From: Endozoicomonas sp. 4G
GTDB taxonomy: Bacteria; Pseudomonadota; Gammaproteobacteria; Pseudomonadales; Endozoicomonadaceae
Direction of reading: 5' to 3'
Assembly: GCF_023822025.1 (NCBI RefSeq)
Contig: NZ_CP082909.1
Coordinates: forward strand, 4,303,001-4,367,000
Length of the DNA: 64,000 nucleotides
The position numbers and the translations under genes are program-made. Below, one piece after another: positions 8,269 to 17,738 of this stretch; position 1 is the first letter of the stretch; every line of letters begins with the position of its first letter. A model generated the notes under the pieces. It saw only the letters and a list, made by a program, of their open reading frames with translations. It made no database searches and was not told the origin of the DNA.

Positions 8269-8365
8269 GTTAAGCCCTGTATATACAATTTGTATATCCC
8301 AAACAGTAGACTATGACAGCAGGTAGATCAATACGTTCAGAAAAGTTGCCATCAACAGCTTTGGG

Positions 8366-8662
8366 TCACTGGCGCTCTTGCCGCTCAAGGTTCCGGTAAA
8401 AATTTTCATGGGAGCCAAAGGAGATCAGTTCCAGTACCAGCTCGCCGTCGTCAAAGTAATAAGCCAGCAGGGTTAATTGTTTTGTCATCTTGAATTTATA
8501 AACCCGGAGGTGGCTCAGGACGCCTTTCTTCTTATCGCCAATATCGGGATTGTCGGCTATGGCTTTGATGGCTGTATCAAGATCCGCTTTCTGGTTAGGC
8601 TTGAGTTTTTTCACGGCTCTTGCAAACCGGACTGTCTGGAGTATCGTCTTTGCTTTAGCCAA
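8366..8662 (-). CDS. RelE/ParE-superfamily toxin
   Basis: The product, read from a TTG at 8662, is about 98 residues: MAKAKTILQTVRFARAVKKL, then helices, then LRVYKFKMTKQLTLLAYYFD and LELISFGSHENFYRNLER. The order of two helices followed by a beta sheet with LL-x-Y and a final FGSHENFYR is that of the RelE/ParE superfamily, in which such proteins cleave mRNA on the ribosome or poison gyrase. The start overlaps the last eight bases of the antitoxin gene. No ATG is available between the antitoxin stop and the conserved core, which supports the TTG start. It forms an operon with the gene at 8655-8876. Confidence 0.75.
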   Translation of the reverse strand: MAKAKTILQTVRFARAVKKLKPNQKADLDTAIKAIADNPDIGDKKKGVLSHLRVYKFKMTKQLTLLAYYFDDGELVLELISFGSHENFYRNLERQERQ

Positions 8663-8876
8663 AACGATACTCCGAGACCAGACCCTGTTTGCGCTCTTCT
8701 TCGGCTTCCAGAATATCTTCAATGAAAGTAATGGGCAGATCAGGGTTTTCTTTGGCCACCTTGCCAAGGCTGGCCCAGTATTCCACCTGTTTTGCCGCCG
8801 AGCGTTTTTTGACCTTGCCAACAAGGGTTGCAGCGGTCACCAGTTCTTCATCCAGTCGTAAGGGTCTGCTTGACAT
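8655..8876 (-). CDS. ParD-like antitoxin
   Basis: The 73-residue protein starts MSSRPLRLDEELVTAATLVG. It continues with KKRSAAKQVEYWASLGKVA, the ribbon-helix-helix pattern of the ParD-like antitoxin family (RLDEELV...R-A-KQVEYWA-x-LG). The C-terminal acidic helix ITFIEDILEAEEERKQG would bind the toxin encoded immediately downstream with an 8-base overlap. Such proteins repress their own promoter as dimers. The pair lies head-to-tail with the decayed vapBC locus, giving two toxin-antitoxin loci within 0.9 kb. Confidence 0.75.
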   Translation of the reverse strand: MSSRPLRLDEELVTAATLVGKVKKRSAAKQVEYWASLGKVAKENPDLPITFIEDILEAEEERKQGLVSEYRFG

Positions 8877-9015
8877 GTTTCAAATCCTATTTTTTGTTTC
8901 ATACTGCTACAAATATAGTTATGTGTGTCATGCCTGTCAAAAGCCCTGACCATTTCTTTTCATCCCCCCTACCCCCCTGCATAATACCCGCACACCCATT
9001 ACTAACCTCTTTTAC

Positions 9016-9666
9016 ATGACCTTTATCGCACCTCCCTGCCAGGAACCTTTAACGGAGCTGTACCGTGACGATGAACTGGTGGTGGTTGTTAAACCAGCGG
9101 GACTGTTAAGCGTCCCCGGTCGTCCACCCAACGATCACGACAGTGCCCATGCCCGGTTGCTTGCCATTGAACCAGAAACCAGAGTTGTCCACAGGCTTGA
9201 TATGTCCACATCCGGACTGATGGTATTTGGCTTGAATGCCGCCAGCCACCGGGAACTGAGCCGACAGTTTCAGGATCGGGAGGTGAAAAAAGGGTATATT
9301 GCCGAAGTCTGGGGAACGCCGGAACAGGCGTCTGGAGACGTTTGCCTGCCGTTAATCTGCGACTGGCCTAATCGTCCAAAACAGAGGGTGGATCATGAGC
9401 TGGGCAAAAAGGCACTGACCCGTTATCGCCTCATGATGGGAAATGGCCCTCACGGCAGGGTCTGGCTGGAACCTGTAACAGGCCGCTCTCATCAACTCAG
9501 GGTTCACATGGCTGAACTGGGACACCCTATTCTCGGCTGTGAGTTTTATGCCCATGATAAAGCCAGGGCGGCGTCTGAACGTTTGCACCTGCACGCCAGC
9601 CTGCTGATCTTCAAACACCCTGCCACTGGTGAAACCATGAAGTTTGAGAGCCAGCCTCCTTTCTGA
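9016..9666 (+). CDS. rluA: RluA, tRNA/23S rRNA pseudouridine synthase
   Basis: The 216-residue protein has the full RluA-family core: VVKPAGLLSVPGR near residue 25, HRLDMSTSGLMVF at 59-71 with catalytic Asp62, and the C-terminal GRSHQLRVHMAELGHPILG. It has no S4 domain. Its length matches RluA, which makes pseudouridine 32 in four tRNAs and 746 in 23S rRNA, rather than the longer RluC or RluD. It is an isolated cytosolic gene facing the purine permease gene. The assignment is confident; RluA versus a close paralogue is judged from length and lack of an S4 domain. Confidence 0.85.
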   Translation: MTFIAPPCQEPLTELYRDDELVVVVKPAGLLSVPGRPPNDHDSAHARLLAIEPETRVVHRLDMSTSGLMVFGLNAASHRELSRQFQDREVKKGYIAEVWGTPEQASGDVCLPLICDWPNRPKQRVDHELGKKALTRYRLMMGNGPHGRVWLEPVTGRSHQLRVHMAELGHPILGCEFYAHDKARAASERLHLHASLLIFKHPATGETMKFESQPPF

Positions 9667-9686
9667 AGGCTGGTGACATTGAGGTT

Positions 9687-10994
9687 TTACAGGAAAAAGT
9701 AATACATCATGAAAATGCCGCAGAGCACATACATGGTGGTTGACACTTCACGAGCACGACCCTGGGCGATCATGGAAATCGGATAAAGCGTAAACCCAAA
9801 AGCAATGCCATCTACCAGACTGTACGACAGAATGGTAATGATAATGGTGAAGAAGGCTGGAATCTTATATTCCATTTTCGTCCAGTCAATCTTCGCCATA
9901 CTACTGGCCATAAAGACCCCCACAGCAATCAGCGCAGGTGAGGTGCTGACCGTGGTAAAGACGGCAATCAACGGATAGAAGAACAATGCAATCAACATGC
10001 AGCCAGCAGTGACCAGTGAAGTAAAACCAGTACGACCACCACTGCCTACCGCTACTGCCGATTCTGAATAGGATGTGATACTGCTGGTTCCCAGCACAGA
10101 CCCCACGACAGTACCCGAAGCATCGGCAAACAGTGCTGAACGGACGTTGGGGATATTGCCTTTTTTATCGACAACACCAATCCCGTTGCAGACTCCGATA
10201 ATGGTGCCCACGGCATCAAAGAAGTCGATAAACAGGAAGGTGATGATGACCACCAGCATTTCCATAGTAAAAACATTGGGCAGGTGACTGATTGCAGCAC
10301 CAAAGGTGGGCGCCAGACTGGGTGGTGCAGACACGACACCTTCCGGCACAGGGTTTAGACCCACTGCAATGCCCACCAGGGTAGTCAGCAAAACACCCAA
10401 GAAAACGGCCAGTTTTACGCCTCTTGCGATCAGGAAAACCGTCAAAGTCAATCCAGCCAGTGCCAGCATAACCGTAGGTTCCGTCAAATCACCTAACTGA
10501 ACCAGTGTCGCCTGATTATCGGTAATGATGCCGGCATTTCTCAGGCCAATAAAACAGATGAAGAAACCCAGTGCCGCTGTCACGGCATACTTCATATCTG
10601 CCGGTACGGCCCTGATCACTTTCTCCCGCACACCAGTGACAGACAGCAGGAAGAAAATGATTCCGGAAACAAATATACCCGCAATCGCTGTTTGCCAGGG
10701 GATATCCAGGGCAATGACAGTGCCGTAAGTAAACAGGGCGTTCATTCCCATCGCCGGAGCCAGAACAATAGGGTAACGGGCAAAAACCCCCATGACAAAG
10801 CAGGCAAAGGCAGCAGAGAGAACCGTGGCTGTGAATACGGCGCCCTTATCCATACCGGTATTGCCCAGGATGGCCGGGTTAACACTGAGGATATAGGACA
10901 TGGCGAGGAAGGCAGTCAGACCGGCGAAGGTTTCGGTTCTGAAACTGGTTTTGAATTTGTCGAATTCAAAGTATTGCTTAACGCTGTTCAGCAT
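9687..10994 (-). CDS. NCS2-type purine (adenine/guanine/hypoxanthine) permease, AzgA-like
   Basis: The start is the ATG at 10994 with AGGTGA upstream; a GTG nine bases earlier is less likely. The 435-residue protein is polytopic. It has the AzgA/GhxP signatures TETFAGLTAFLAMSYILSVN near the N-terminus and PAMGMNALFTYG, FLFIDFFDAVGTIIGV and GTSSITSYSESAVAVGSGG further on. This family imports purine bases by proton symport. Which base it prefers cannot be read from sequence. The long upstream gap (about 190 bases, divergent with the DUF962 gene) holds no purine riboswitch fold that I can draw. Confidence 0.85.
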   Translation of the reverse strand: MLNSVKQYFEFDKFKTSFRTETFAGLTAFLAMSYILSVNPAILGNTGMDKGAVFTATVLSAAFACFVMGVFARYPIVLAPAMGMNALFTYGTVIALDIPWQTAIAGIFVSGIIFFLLSVTGVREKVIRAVPADMKYAVTAALGFFICFIGLRNAGIITDNQATLVQLGDLTEPTVMLALAGLTLTVFLIARGVKLAVFLGVLLTTLVGIAVGLNPVPEGVVSAPPSLAPTFGAAISHLPNVFTMEMLVVIITFLFIDFFDAVGTIIGVCNGIGVVDKKGNIPNVRSALFADASGTVVGSVLGTSSITSYSESAVAVGSGGRTGFTSLVTAGCMLIALFFYPLIAVFTTVSTSPALIAVGVFMASSMAKIDWTKMEYKIPAFFTIIITILSYSLVDGIAFGFTLYPISMIAQGRAREVSTTMYVLCGIFMMYYFFL

Positions 10995-11190
10995 ATAACT
11001 CACCTACCTGGGAGTAATATTGAAATAAAACGAATGCTGATTTTATTTTTTTAATCACACCCGAAAAGATGTACATTCGCCCATTAAAGTAGCTATATGA
11101 TACAGACGTACAAATATTAGGAAAGTAGAATTATTCCTTACTGACATAAGAAGACTGCTTTGGCAGGCTTCAGAAACATGAGGTAGTTTG

Positions 11191-11625
11191 ATGAAAATGC
11201 GAACCCTGACTGAATGGCTGGATGCTTACGCTGCAAGTCACCAGAATCCCACCAACAAGCTGATTCACTGGCTCTGTGTTCCGGCGATCATGTTCAGCAT
11301 CATTGGCATTGTCTGGTCTTTCAGCCCTGTCGCCGTTTTTGTGGTTATGGCCGCCACTCTGATTTTCTACTTTATCCTGTCTCTGCCTTTGTCTCTGGCT
11401 ATCATTGTCCTTTATGTGGTGATGAGCTGCATTGCTGTGAGCCTTGGCGAGTCTTTATTAAACGTCAGTGTTACTGTTTTTGTGGTAGCCTGGATCTTCC
11501 AGTTTATTGGCCACAAGATAGAGGGCAAAAAGCCTTCCTTCTTCGAAGATATTCAGTTTCTGCTGATCGGGCCGCTCTGGTGTCTGAGTTTTCTTTTTAA
11601 GAAGTGGAATCTCAGGATCTTATGA
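11191..11625 (+). CDS. DUF962/Mpo1-like membrane protein
   Basis: The start is the ATG at 11191 after GAGGTAG. The 144-residue protein starts MKMRTLTEWLDAYAASHQNP and has TNKLIHWLCVPAIMFSIIG, four hydrophobic segments and a C-terminal FIGHKIEGKKPSFFEDIQF. This pattern (SHQ-x-P-x-N...HW-x-G-x-P and GHK-x-E...P) is the DUF962/Mpo1-like family. The yeast member Mpo1 is an iron-dependent dioxygenase of 2-hydroxy fatty acids; the histidines H33 and H113 seen here would be candidate metal ligands. The bacterial function is not established. It is followed by a DUF5062 gene and rlmA on the same strand. Confidence 0.75.
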   Translation: MKMRTLTEWLDAYAASHQNPTNKLIHWLCVPAIMFSIIGIVWSFSPVAVFVVMAATLIFYFILSLPLSLAIIVLYVVMSCIAVSLGESLLNVSVTVFVVAWIFQFIGHKIEGKKPSFFEDIQFLLIGPLWCLSFLFKKWNLRIL

Positions 11626-11698
11626 CAAGAACCATGAGATCGCTTGAACTATGATGTACTCTTGACTGTGAATTGTAGAGAACAAAGCCGGATAGCCA

Positions 11699-11959
11699 AT
11701 GAAAAAACTGAAAAATGAGAACGAACTGGTCAAAGAGGCCCTGAGAGTCGGGGCTATTTATGCTCAAAAACGCAAAGCAGGTCAGTTTGAACCGACCGAC
11801 TCCGCCAAGCAAAAAGTTGAATACCTCTACCGCCTGCTGGTTCATGACCAGCTGATACAACCTCTGGTGAAAGGGGAAGAGTCTGAACCCAGCATGAAGC
11901 GTAAGCTGGCGCTGTGGATATCCCGCCAACTGCCAGAGAACCATCCGCTGTTGAAATAG
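11699..11959 (+). CDS. DUF5062 family small protein
   Basis: The 86-residue product MKKLKNENELVKEALRVGAI... continues to VEYLYRLLVHDQLIQPLVKG and ends WISRQLPENHPLLK. I recognise the pattern (MKKLKNE, YLYRLLVHD-x-LIQPL, LPE/ANHPLLK) as the gammaproteobacterial DUF5062 family, whose function is unknown. It is a soluble, mostly helical protein. It stands 15 bases upstream of rlmA on the same strand, so the two are likely co-transcribed. Confidence 0.7.
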   Translation: MKKLKNENELVKEALRVGAIYAQKRKAGQFEPTDSAKQKVEYLYRLLVHDQLIQPLVKGEESEPSMKRKLALWISRQLPENHPLLK

Positions 11960-11973
11960 GTGCCCTAAAATAC

Positions 11974-12819
11974 ATGACCCTTACTCTTCGCTGCCCTGTC
12001 TGCCACGAGCTTCTGGCACAGTCATTCCATAATTCCGGTACCGGTCTGGGCTGTATCCAGAATCACCAGTTTGATCGAGCCCGGCAAGGGTATTTCAATC
12101 TTCTGCCGGGGCATAAAAAGCGCAGTAAACACCCCGGCGATGACAAAGCAATGGTTCAGGCCAGAACCCGCTTCCTGAACAAAGGCTACTATCAACCGGT
12201 GGCTGATTCACTGACCGATACTCTGCAAAGTCTTGAGCACCCTTCAGAACCTAACCTGTCTATACTCGATGCCGGATGCGGTGAAGGGTATTACACAGAA
12301 AAGCTACAACAGGCGTTTCCGGAAGCCTCCGTGGCAGGCATTGATATTTCCAAGCCTGCCATCACGGCCTGCTGCAAAAGAAGCAAAGCCATACAGTGGC
12401 TGGTTGCCAGTGTTAATGATATTCCCGTTAAGGATCAGGAACTGGACGTCATCATCAGTGTATTTTCACGATGCGACTGGAGTGAGTTTACACGACTGTT
12501 AAAGCCTGAAGGCCGTGTGCTGGTGCTGTCTCCGGGAGAGAACCACTTGCTGGAACTTCGTCAGGTTATCTACGAAACGGTCAGACCTTACCCTGTGGAT
12601 AAACTGCTCGAGCAACTGCCTGCAAGCTTTACCCTGAGAGAAACAAAAGCCGTTCAGGGTGATATGCTGCTCAATTCAGCCGAAGATATTATGGACCTGC
12701 TGGCAATGACTCCGCATTACTGGCACGTTAAACCTTCCCAGAAAGACAAACTGACCAGCCTTACTGCTCTGCAGTGCAGAATTGATATGAAACTCTATGT
12801 GATCGAACGGCCAGGTTAA
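11974..12819 (+). CDS. rlmA: RlmA, 23S rRNA (guanine-N1)-methyltransferase
   Basis: Translation from the ATG at 11974 gives 281 residues. The N-terminal zinc module reads LRCPVCHELL...GLGCIQNHQFDRARQGYFNL, with Cys-x-x-Cys and Cys...His ligands. The SAM-binding motif I follows as LDAGCGEGYYTEKL, and then GIDISKPA and LVASVNDIPV. This is the RlmA architecture; the enzyme methylates N1 of G745 in E. coli 23S rRNA. An upstream extension to 11914 is out of place because the zinc finger begins almost at the ATG. Interestingly, RluA, encoded 2.5 kb away, modifies the neighbouring nucleotide 746. Confidence 0.85.
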   Translation: MTLTLRCPVCHELLAQSFHNSGTGLGCIQNHQFDRARQGYFNLLPGHKKRSKHPGDDKAMVQARTRFLNKGYYQPVADSLTDTLQSLEHPSEPNLSILDAGCGEGYYTEKLQQAFPEASVAGIDISKPAITACCKRSKAIQWLVASVNDIPVKDQELDVIISVFSRCDWSEFTRLLKPEGRVLVLSPGENHLLELRQVIYETVRPYPVDKLLEQLPASFTLRETKAVQGDMLLNSAEDIMDLLAMTPHYWHVKPSQKDKLTSLTALQCRIDMKLYVIERPG

Positions 12820-12939
12820 CCGAAACACATCACAACTACTGGTATTTTCGTGATTTTCTGCCATTTTTAAATGGGGTTCATGGCGTTGGATTTAGACGTC
12901 GGAGGTCAAATAGTTACCAGTTAATAAGGACACAATTCA

Positions 12940-14283
12940 ATGAGCAGGATAATACATATACTCTTTACGCTTTCCATGTGCATTACCTATTTGCCTGATG
13001 TTAATGCCGGGGAAGCCAATTATCTGAAACCGGTAGAAGTAAAGACGGGTGATTGCGATGTTTGGGCTGCCATGTTTATAGCTGAAAACCAATTTATTCT
13101 CAGCTGTGATAACTCTGCTGAACTTTGGCAAGCTACCGGACTTGGTCTCAGGCGTCTTTATGAAAAAACCAATACTAATTGGACCGCTTTACTGGAAGGC
13201 CCTGGTAATAACTACTTTTCAACGATATTAAATGATGGTCTTAATGCAGAGATCTGGAAAGTTACAATAGACGGAGCTCTCGTCCTTGTGTCACTCTATT
13301 CAAAGCACTCGCCCCATTCAGATTCCGGCATACCCGGCCTTGAACTAAAAATATCAGGCAATATAAGCTCAGTGTTATTTGTTAATAATTACATGTTATT
13401 TGTCTTAGAAGGAGGTGCGATCCTTTTTAACCGGCTGGACGATTCTATGCAGATAAAGGAACAGCCCCATCGGCTTCCGGATAATAATGTTACCAGCATT
13501 GCCATTAATAAAAATACAAAAAAAATGGCTATTGCCCTGGAAAATAGTAACCATGAAGTGATGCTCTGGAATTTGGTATTTGATGAAGATGTTTTGCTCC
13601 AGGGGTTCCGCCCACTGATACACTCTTTCCTAAGCACTGCCCGAAAAATGACTTTCGCATTAAATGGTCAACTGATTGCTGCTGTTACCGACTCAGGACT
13701 TGAGTTCAGAAAGGTTAAAGACTGGAGCAAACTTAACCATGTGGCACTATCCCAAAACTGTACAGATATGGCTTACAGTGAAAACAAGGATATTTTTATC
13801 GGCATTTGTCAGGGCCGAAAAGCCTATCTGTTTCAGCTTGGTCGAAACAATCAATACGATATTGAATCAGCCAACCCTGTCCATTTTGTAAAATTCGACT
13901 TGAAACCTGGCAGCAACAGGTTTGCAGTCGTTTTAGAAAATGGTGACGTAGTGTTGTGGAAGCTGTTTTATGAGGAGACGTCCAATGATAAAGCAGGTTA
14001 TTACTACCCCATGAAAGTGGCTATTATGCACCATAATAGTGCCGTCGAAACCCTTGATTTTGAATCATCTGGCCAGTTATTAACAGTATCTGGAGGTAAA
14101 GCCACATTTTGGGATGAAGGTGGTTTTTTCACTGAAAAAGAACCAACCAGCAAGCCAACCAACAAGCCAACCGACAAGCCAACTGAAAATATACAGTTTT
14201 TAAGTAATGCAAGAAAAAACTCACTGGTAGGCATTACACTCCTTTTTGCTACATTCGCAACCCATACAGATTTGTGGGACTAA
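12940..14283 (+). CDS. Exported beta-propeller-like (WD40-like) protein with KPT repeats
   Basis: The 447-residue protein has a signal peptide (MSRIIHILFTLSMCITYLPD, cleavage near NAG). It then has repeated blades of the type SIAINKNTKKMAIALEN...VMLWNL, KFDLKPGSNRFAVVLENGDV and TLDFESSGQLLTVSGGKATF. These resemble WD40 or quinoprotein blades. A Thr-Lys-Pro repeat (TSKPTNKPTDKPTE) leads to a C-terminal hydrophobic stretch LVGITLLFATFATHTDLWD. The last part could anchor the protein. AAGGA precedes the start. The function is unknown; it overlaps the convergent transporter gene by four bases. Proteins of this kind look lineage-specific here. Confidence 0.65.
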   Translation: MSRIIHILFTLSMCITYLPDVNAGEANYLKPVEVKTGDCDVWAAMFIAENQFILSCDNSAELWQATGLGLRRLYEKTNTNWTALLEGPGNNYFSTILNDGLNAEIWKVTIDGALVLVSLYSKHSPHSDSGIPGLELKISGNISSVLFVNNYMLFVLEGGAILFNRLDDSMQIKEQPHRLPDNNVTSIAINKNTKKMAIALENSNHEVMLWNLVFDEDVLLQGFRPLIHSFLSTARKMTFALNGQLIAAVTDSGLEFRKVKDWSKLNHVALSQNCTDMAYSENKDIFIGICQGRKAYLFQLGRNNQYDIESANPVHFVKFDLKPGSNRFAVVLENGDVVLWKLFYEETSNDKAGYYYPMKVAIMHHNSAVETLDFESSGQLLTVSGGKATFWDEGGFFTEKEPTSKPTNKPTDKPTENIQFLSNARKNSLVGITLLFATFATHTDLWD

Positions 14284-15749
14284 AAAACCCTATCCACCAG
14301 CAGAGCACACAACACAGTGATAATCACTATGCCCGCCAGATTCAGAATCAGGCCACTTCGGACCATCTGACGAATCGATAACAGACCCGAGCCAAACACA
14401 ATTGCATTGGGAGGCGTGGCGACAGGCAGCATAAAGGCACAACTGGCGGCGATGGCTGCGGGAATCGTCAGAACTTCCGGGTCCAAACCCAGTGACACAG
14501 CCAGCGCTCCCAAAGGCGGCAGGAAAGCAGCTGTTGTGGCGGTATTGCTGGTAATTTCAGTCAGGAAAATAATCACCGAAACCACCAGGGCAATGGCGGC
14601 GATGGTGGGTAACCCATCCAATACCTGAAAATTACTGGCAATCCACTCTGCCAGCCCGGTTTTACGGATAATCGCAGCCAGACTCAGGCCACCTCCAAAC
14701 AACAGCAAAACATCCCAGGGCAACCTGCGAATATCTTTCCAGTTAAGAAGAAAGTCGAGTCTTTCACCCCAACGGACAGGAATGATAAACATCAGCAACC
14801 CACCGGTCAGGGCTATAGCGGTATCGGTCAGCTTTATGCCCGGAAAAAAGCCGGACAGCCAGGGTCTGAAAACCCAGCATAATGCAGTTGCAGTAAAAAT
14901 CACCGCTACCCATTTTTCGGCCTTGCCCAAGGAGCCCATGGCAGCCAATTGTTCATTTAAAGACTGGCGTACAGACTCACTTTCTCCCGAACGCAGCTCA
15001 TAGCCCCCCAAACTGAGCCACCAGCCTGTCACCAGCAGCATCAACAAGGTCGCAGGCATCCCTATCAACATCCATTGGGCAAAGCCCATTTCTATGCCGT
15101 ATTGCTCGTTGAGAAAAGCCGCTAACAAAGCATTGGGAGGTGTGCCGATCAACGTACCGAAACCACCAATGGAAGCGCCGTAAGCAATAGCCAGCAGCAG
15201 AGCGGCAGGAAAATGCCCATGGGAGCCCCGCTCTTCTTTCATCATTGTGATCACAGACATGCCAATGGGTAGCATCATGATAGCCGTGGCAGTATTGGAC
15301 ACCCACATACTGATAAAAGCAGTGGCAAGCATAAAGCCTATCACCTGCCGACGCTCGCCGGTGCCAGAAGCCAGCATGGTCAAAAGCGCAATGCGGCGAT
15401 GCAGGTTCCAGCGTTCCATGGCCAGGCCCAGCATAAAGCCACCCATAAACAGGTAGATAACAGGGTGGGCATAAGCCGAAGCGACCTTATCCAGCGATAA
15501 CAGACCGGCCAGCGGAGCCAGCAACAAGGGGAGCAATGCAGTCACCGGGATAGGCAATACTTCCATGGACCAGAAGACCGCCATCATCAGGGCCAGGCCA
15601 GCGCATTGCCAGGCGGCAACAGGCATATTCTCAGGCGCAGGCAGCACCAGCGTCATAACAAACAGGGCTGCCCCTGCGATCAGTCCAGTCAGCCAGACAT
15701 AGGGGTTGGCCCTCGCTTGAAGCTCTGTCGGGGAGAGGTCTTTGCTCAT
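14280..15749 (-). CDS. SLC13/DASS-type sodium-dependent anion (dicarboxylate) symporter
   Basis: The 489-residue membrane protein has the two repeated halves of the DASS family. Each carries the Ser-Asn-Thr sodium/substrate motif (FISMWVSNTATAIMMLP near residue 150 and FLTEITSNTATTAAFLPP near 400) and a TPPNA partner (LIGTPPNALLAAF and VATPPNAIVFGS). These motifs define sodium-coupled carriers of succinate, malate, citrate or sulfate. The E-x-LP-x-P-T-A stretch near residue 65 is also typical. The substrate cannot be fixed by eye; C4-dicarboxylates are most likely by family. The gene is monocistronic. Confidence 0.85.
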   Translation of the reverse strand: MSKDLSPTELQARANPYVWLTGLIAGAALFVMTLVLPAPENMPVAAWQCAGLALMMAVFWSMEVLPIPVTALLPLLLAPLAGLLSLDKVASAYAHPVIYLFMGGFMLGLAMERWNLHRRIALLTMLASGTGERRQVIGFMLATAFISMWVSNTATAIMMLPIGMSVITMMKEERGSHGHFPAALLLAIAYGASIGGFGTLIGTPPNALLAAFLNEQYGIEMGFAQWMLIGMPATLLMLLVTGWWLSLGGYELRSGESESVRQSLNEQLAAMGSLGKAEKWVAVIFTATALCWVFRPWLSGFFPGIKLTDTAIALTGGLLMFIIPVRWGERLDFLLNWKDIRRLPWDVLLLFGGGLSLAAIIRKTGLAEWIASNFQVLDGLPTIAAIALVVSVIIFLTEITSNTATTAAFLPPLGALAVSLGLDPEVLTIPAAIAASCAFMLPVATPPNAIVFGSGLLSIRQMVRSGLILNLAGIVIITVLCALLVDRVF

Positions 15750-15949
15750 GGCCTGTTCCTTAGAAGTATTCTGTTTATAAGTCGGTTACTTCCCTGATTT
15801 ATTCACCCGTCCACTTCTAAAAGGCGAAAATACCGCCCTCTTTATGGTGGGTAAACGGTCATTACGACCAGTGATGTTATGAGCAATATGACAATTTATA
15901 TTCTACCCTGTTCCCAGTTATCGAAATAAAACTATGAATGACTGCGGCA

Positions 15950-17635
15950 ATGGACTCCTTTTTATCTATAAAATCCTTTTCAATCAGGGCGGCTTGCTTT
16001 GTAAGCCTTGTATCGATGTTGCTTGCATCTACGTCAGCTTATCAGGCAGAAGCGGCTGACAAGCCTTTGTGCCCGGAACACAAGTTTCCTTTAGAAATGG
16101 AACCGGTCGGCTGCGGAGGTTATTTCTGTATGTGGTGCTTGCAGGATAACCTCAATCAGATGGAAGATGAGATAGAGGCACAGCAGACCCGCTATGCTAC
16201 CGAAACAACTCCGATGGAAATTGAGCCAGACTCTGGTGATCCGGATAGAGGCAATGATAGAGACAATGCTGGTCTTTTAGAGGATCAGATGGAGCGCGGC
16301 TGCCTGCTTCGAGACCAGAGGCAGGCATCAGGCGGCTACGCCTGTTACTCTGCTATGGTCAGTCCCCGTTCTGATTTATCGCTGCCACCCACTGCCAAAT
16401 ACAGCTTCGAAGGACAGTCAGAGCACAAAACCAGCTTACCCACTCACGACGACTCCCACGAAAATCTGGTCGTCGAATCATTGCCCGCTGAAACGGGTGA
16501 CAAATCGCCTTCGCTAACGGTTACTGTTAAGAGGCTAGATAATGTTTTGGATCAGATTAACAATAAATTGGATGAAGCGTTGGACAGAATTCAATCTTCG
16601 TCAGACCCTGAAGAGGTGACCGAAGGCCCTTCTGTCGCTCACTCTTTGCCAGCGGCAGCTGAACCGACTGAGGATTTTTTGAACGCCATGCCGGTTAAGT
16701 CTAAGCGTTTGGGCACCTGTGTTCAGGAATCAGAAGGTTCATCTATTGCTCACAACCTTGTTGAACGACTTGAAAAGAGAGGTTATAAAATGTCAAGCAT
16801 AAGCAATCATGCTTCGGCCCTACCCCGGGGAGAAGCCATGTTGCTACTGAGAAACAGGGTGGAACTGCCTGTCCTGCTCTCGCCGTTGTCGGATTTTAAT
16901 ATCAAATTTGCAGCTCAATCACTTTGGGATCTCGAGTCGCTTTTGCTCTCAGGAAGCGACCTTTTTATCCGGATGATCCATAAAGATGGGATGATCACGG
17001 TTATCTATATTCACCCTGTAGAAAATCAGCAGGTTCTGATTATCACAGAGCTGGGTATGCAAAGTTCGCCCATTCCTATCGAAAAACTGAACCTCCTTTT
17101 TAGTGCTTTTATGTACCATGAAGGGGTGACAGAACTGGCTATGTTTACTCACGAGGCCGCTCCAGACGATCCCGCCCCCTCATCAGAAGACGCCACTGCC
17201 GGAGCCATACTGACTCCTTCTTTAACAGACGCCATTATCGAACATATTCAGCAACTAGGGGTTTCTTCAGCAGAACATCCTCCTATCGAACATACTGGCG
17301 CTATCCGGGAACTTAAAAAGACCCAGGACCAGGCCGAACTTGCGCTATCAATGCCAGATTACGGTTTCCAGCCAAATCCAGCTGAAGGTGATGCTTTGCA
17401 GAATGTCGAAGCACTGACCCGAGCACAAAGCCCCTTTATCGCTCAATTGATAACCCCGGATCAACAGGTCACTGTGATTAACTTTCAGCCTGAAGCATCG
17501 GGCGATGTTATGCTGAGCCTGTCAGGACAGCACTTTCTTATAGACAGGAGAGAGATAGGAGCCTTGTTTGACTGGATCATCAACCAGTTTAAGCCGCTGA
17601 TTAATATTTTTCTTCTGGCACCTATCTATATCTAA
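15950..17635 (+). CDS. Exported protein with a Cys/His finger and two related C-terminal repeats
   Basis: Translation from the ATG at 15950 (an in-frame ATG at 15938 is an alternative) gives about 561 residues. A signal peptide (SIRAACFVSLVSMLLASTSA) is followed by CPEHKFPLEMEPVGCGGYFC-MWC, a RING- or treble-clef-like Cys/His cluster. An acidic disordered stretch and a predicted coiled coil (RLDNVLDQINNKLDEALDRI) come next. The C-terminal half contains two related blocks of about 60 residues, one around LFIRMIHKDGMITVIYIHPV and one around FIAQLITPDQQVTVINFQPE. No known family is recognised. The exported Cys finger recalls the large family at 34.5-52.3 kb. Confidence 0.65.
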   Translation: MDSFLSIKSFSIRAACFVSLVSMLLASTSAYQAEAADKPLCPEHKFPLEMEPVGCGGYFCMWCLQDNLNQMEDEIEAQQTRYATETTPMEIEPDSGDPDRGNDRDNAGLLEDQMERGCLLRDQRQASGGYACYSAMVSPRSDLSLPPTAKYSFEGQSEHKTSLPTHDDSHENLVVESLPAETGDKSPSLTVTVKRLDNVLDQINNKLDEALDRIQSSSDPEEVTEGPSVAHSLPAAAEPTEDFLNAMPVKSKRLGTCVQESEGSSIAHNLVERLEKRGYKMSSISNHASALPRGEAMLLLRNRVELPVLLSPLSDFNIKFAAQSLWDLESLLLSGSDLFIRMIHKDGMITVIYIHPVENQQVLIITELGMQSSPIPIEKLNLLFSAFMYHEGVTELAMFTHEAAPDDPAPSSEDATAGAILTPSLTDAIIEHIQQLGVSSAEHPPIEHTGAIRELKKTQDQAELALSMPDYGFQPNPAEGDALQNVEALTRAQSPFIAQLITPDQQVTVINFQPEASGDVMLSLSGQHFLIDRREIGALFDWIINQFKPLINIFLLAPIYI

Positions 17636-17738
17636 CCCACATCCGCGTTTTCTCCTCAGCTCTGTTATACTCCGAGCCCCAAACTGCATTGCCACCCAGA
17701 TTTGAGTGATGCAGGCTTTTCACGTTAGAGAGTAAACC

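Noticed and set aside
10995-11190. Purine riboswitch upstream of the NCS2 permease gene
   Set aside because: No three-way junction with the conserved loop sequences could be found on the minus strand.
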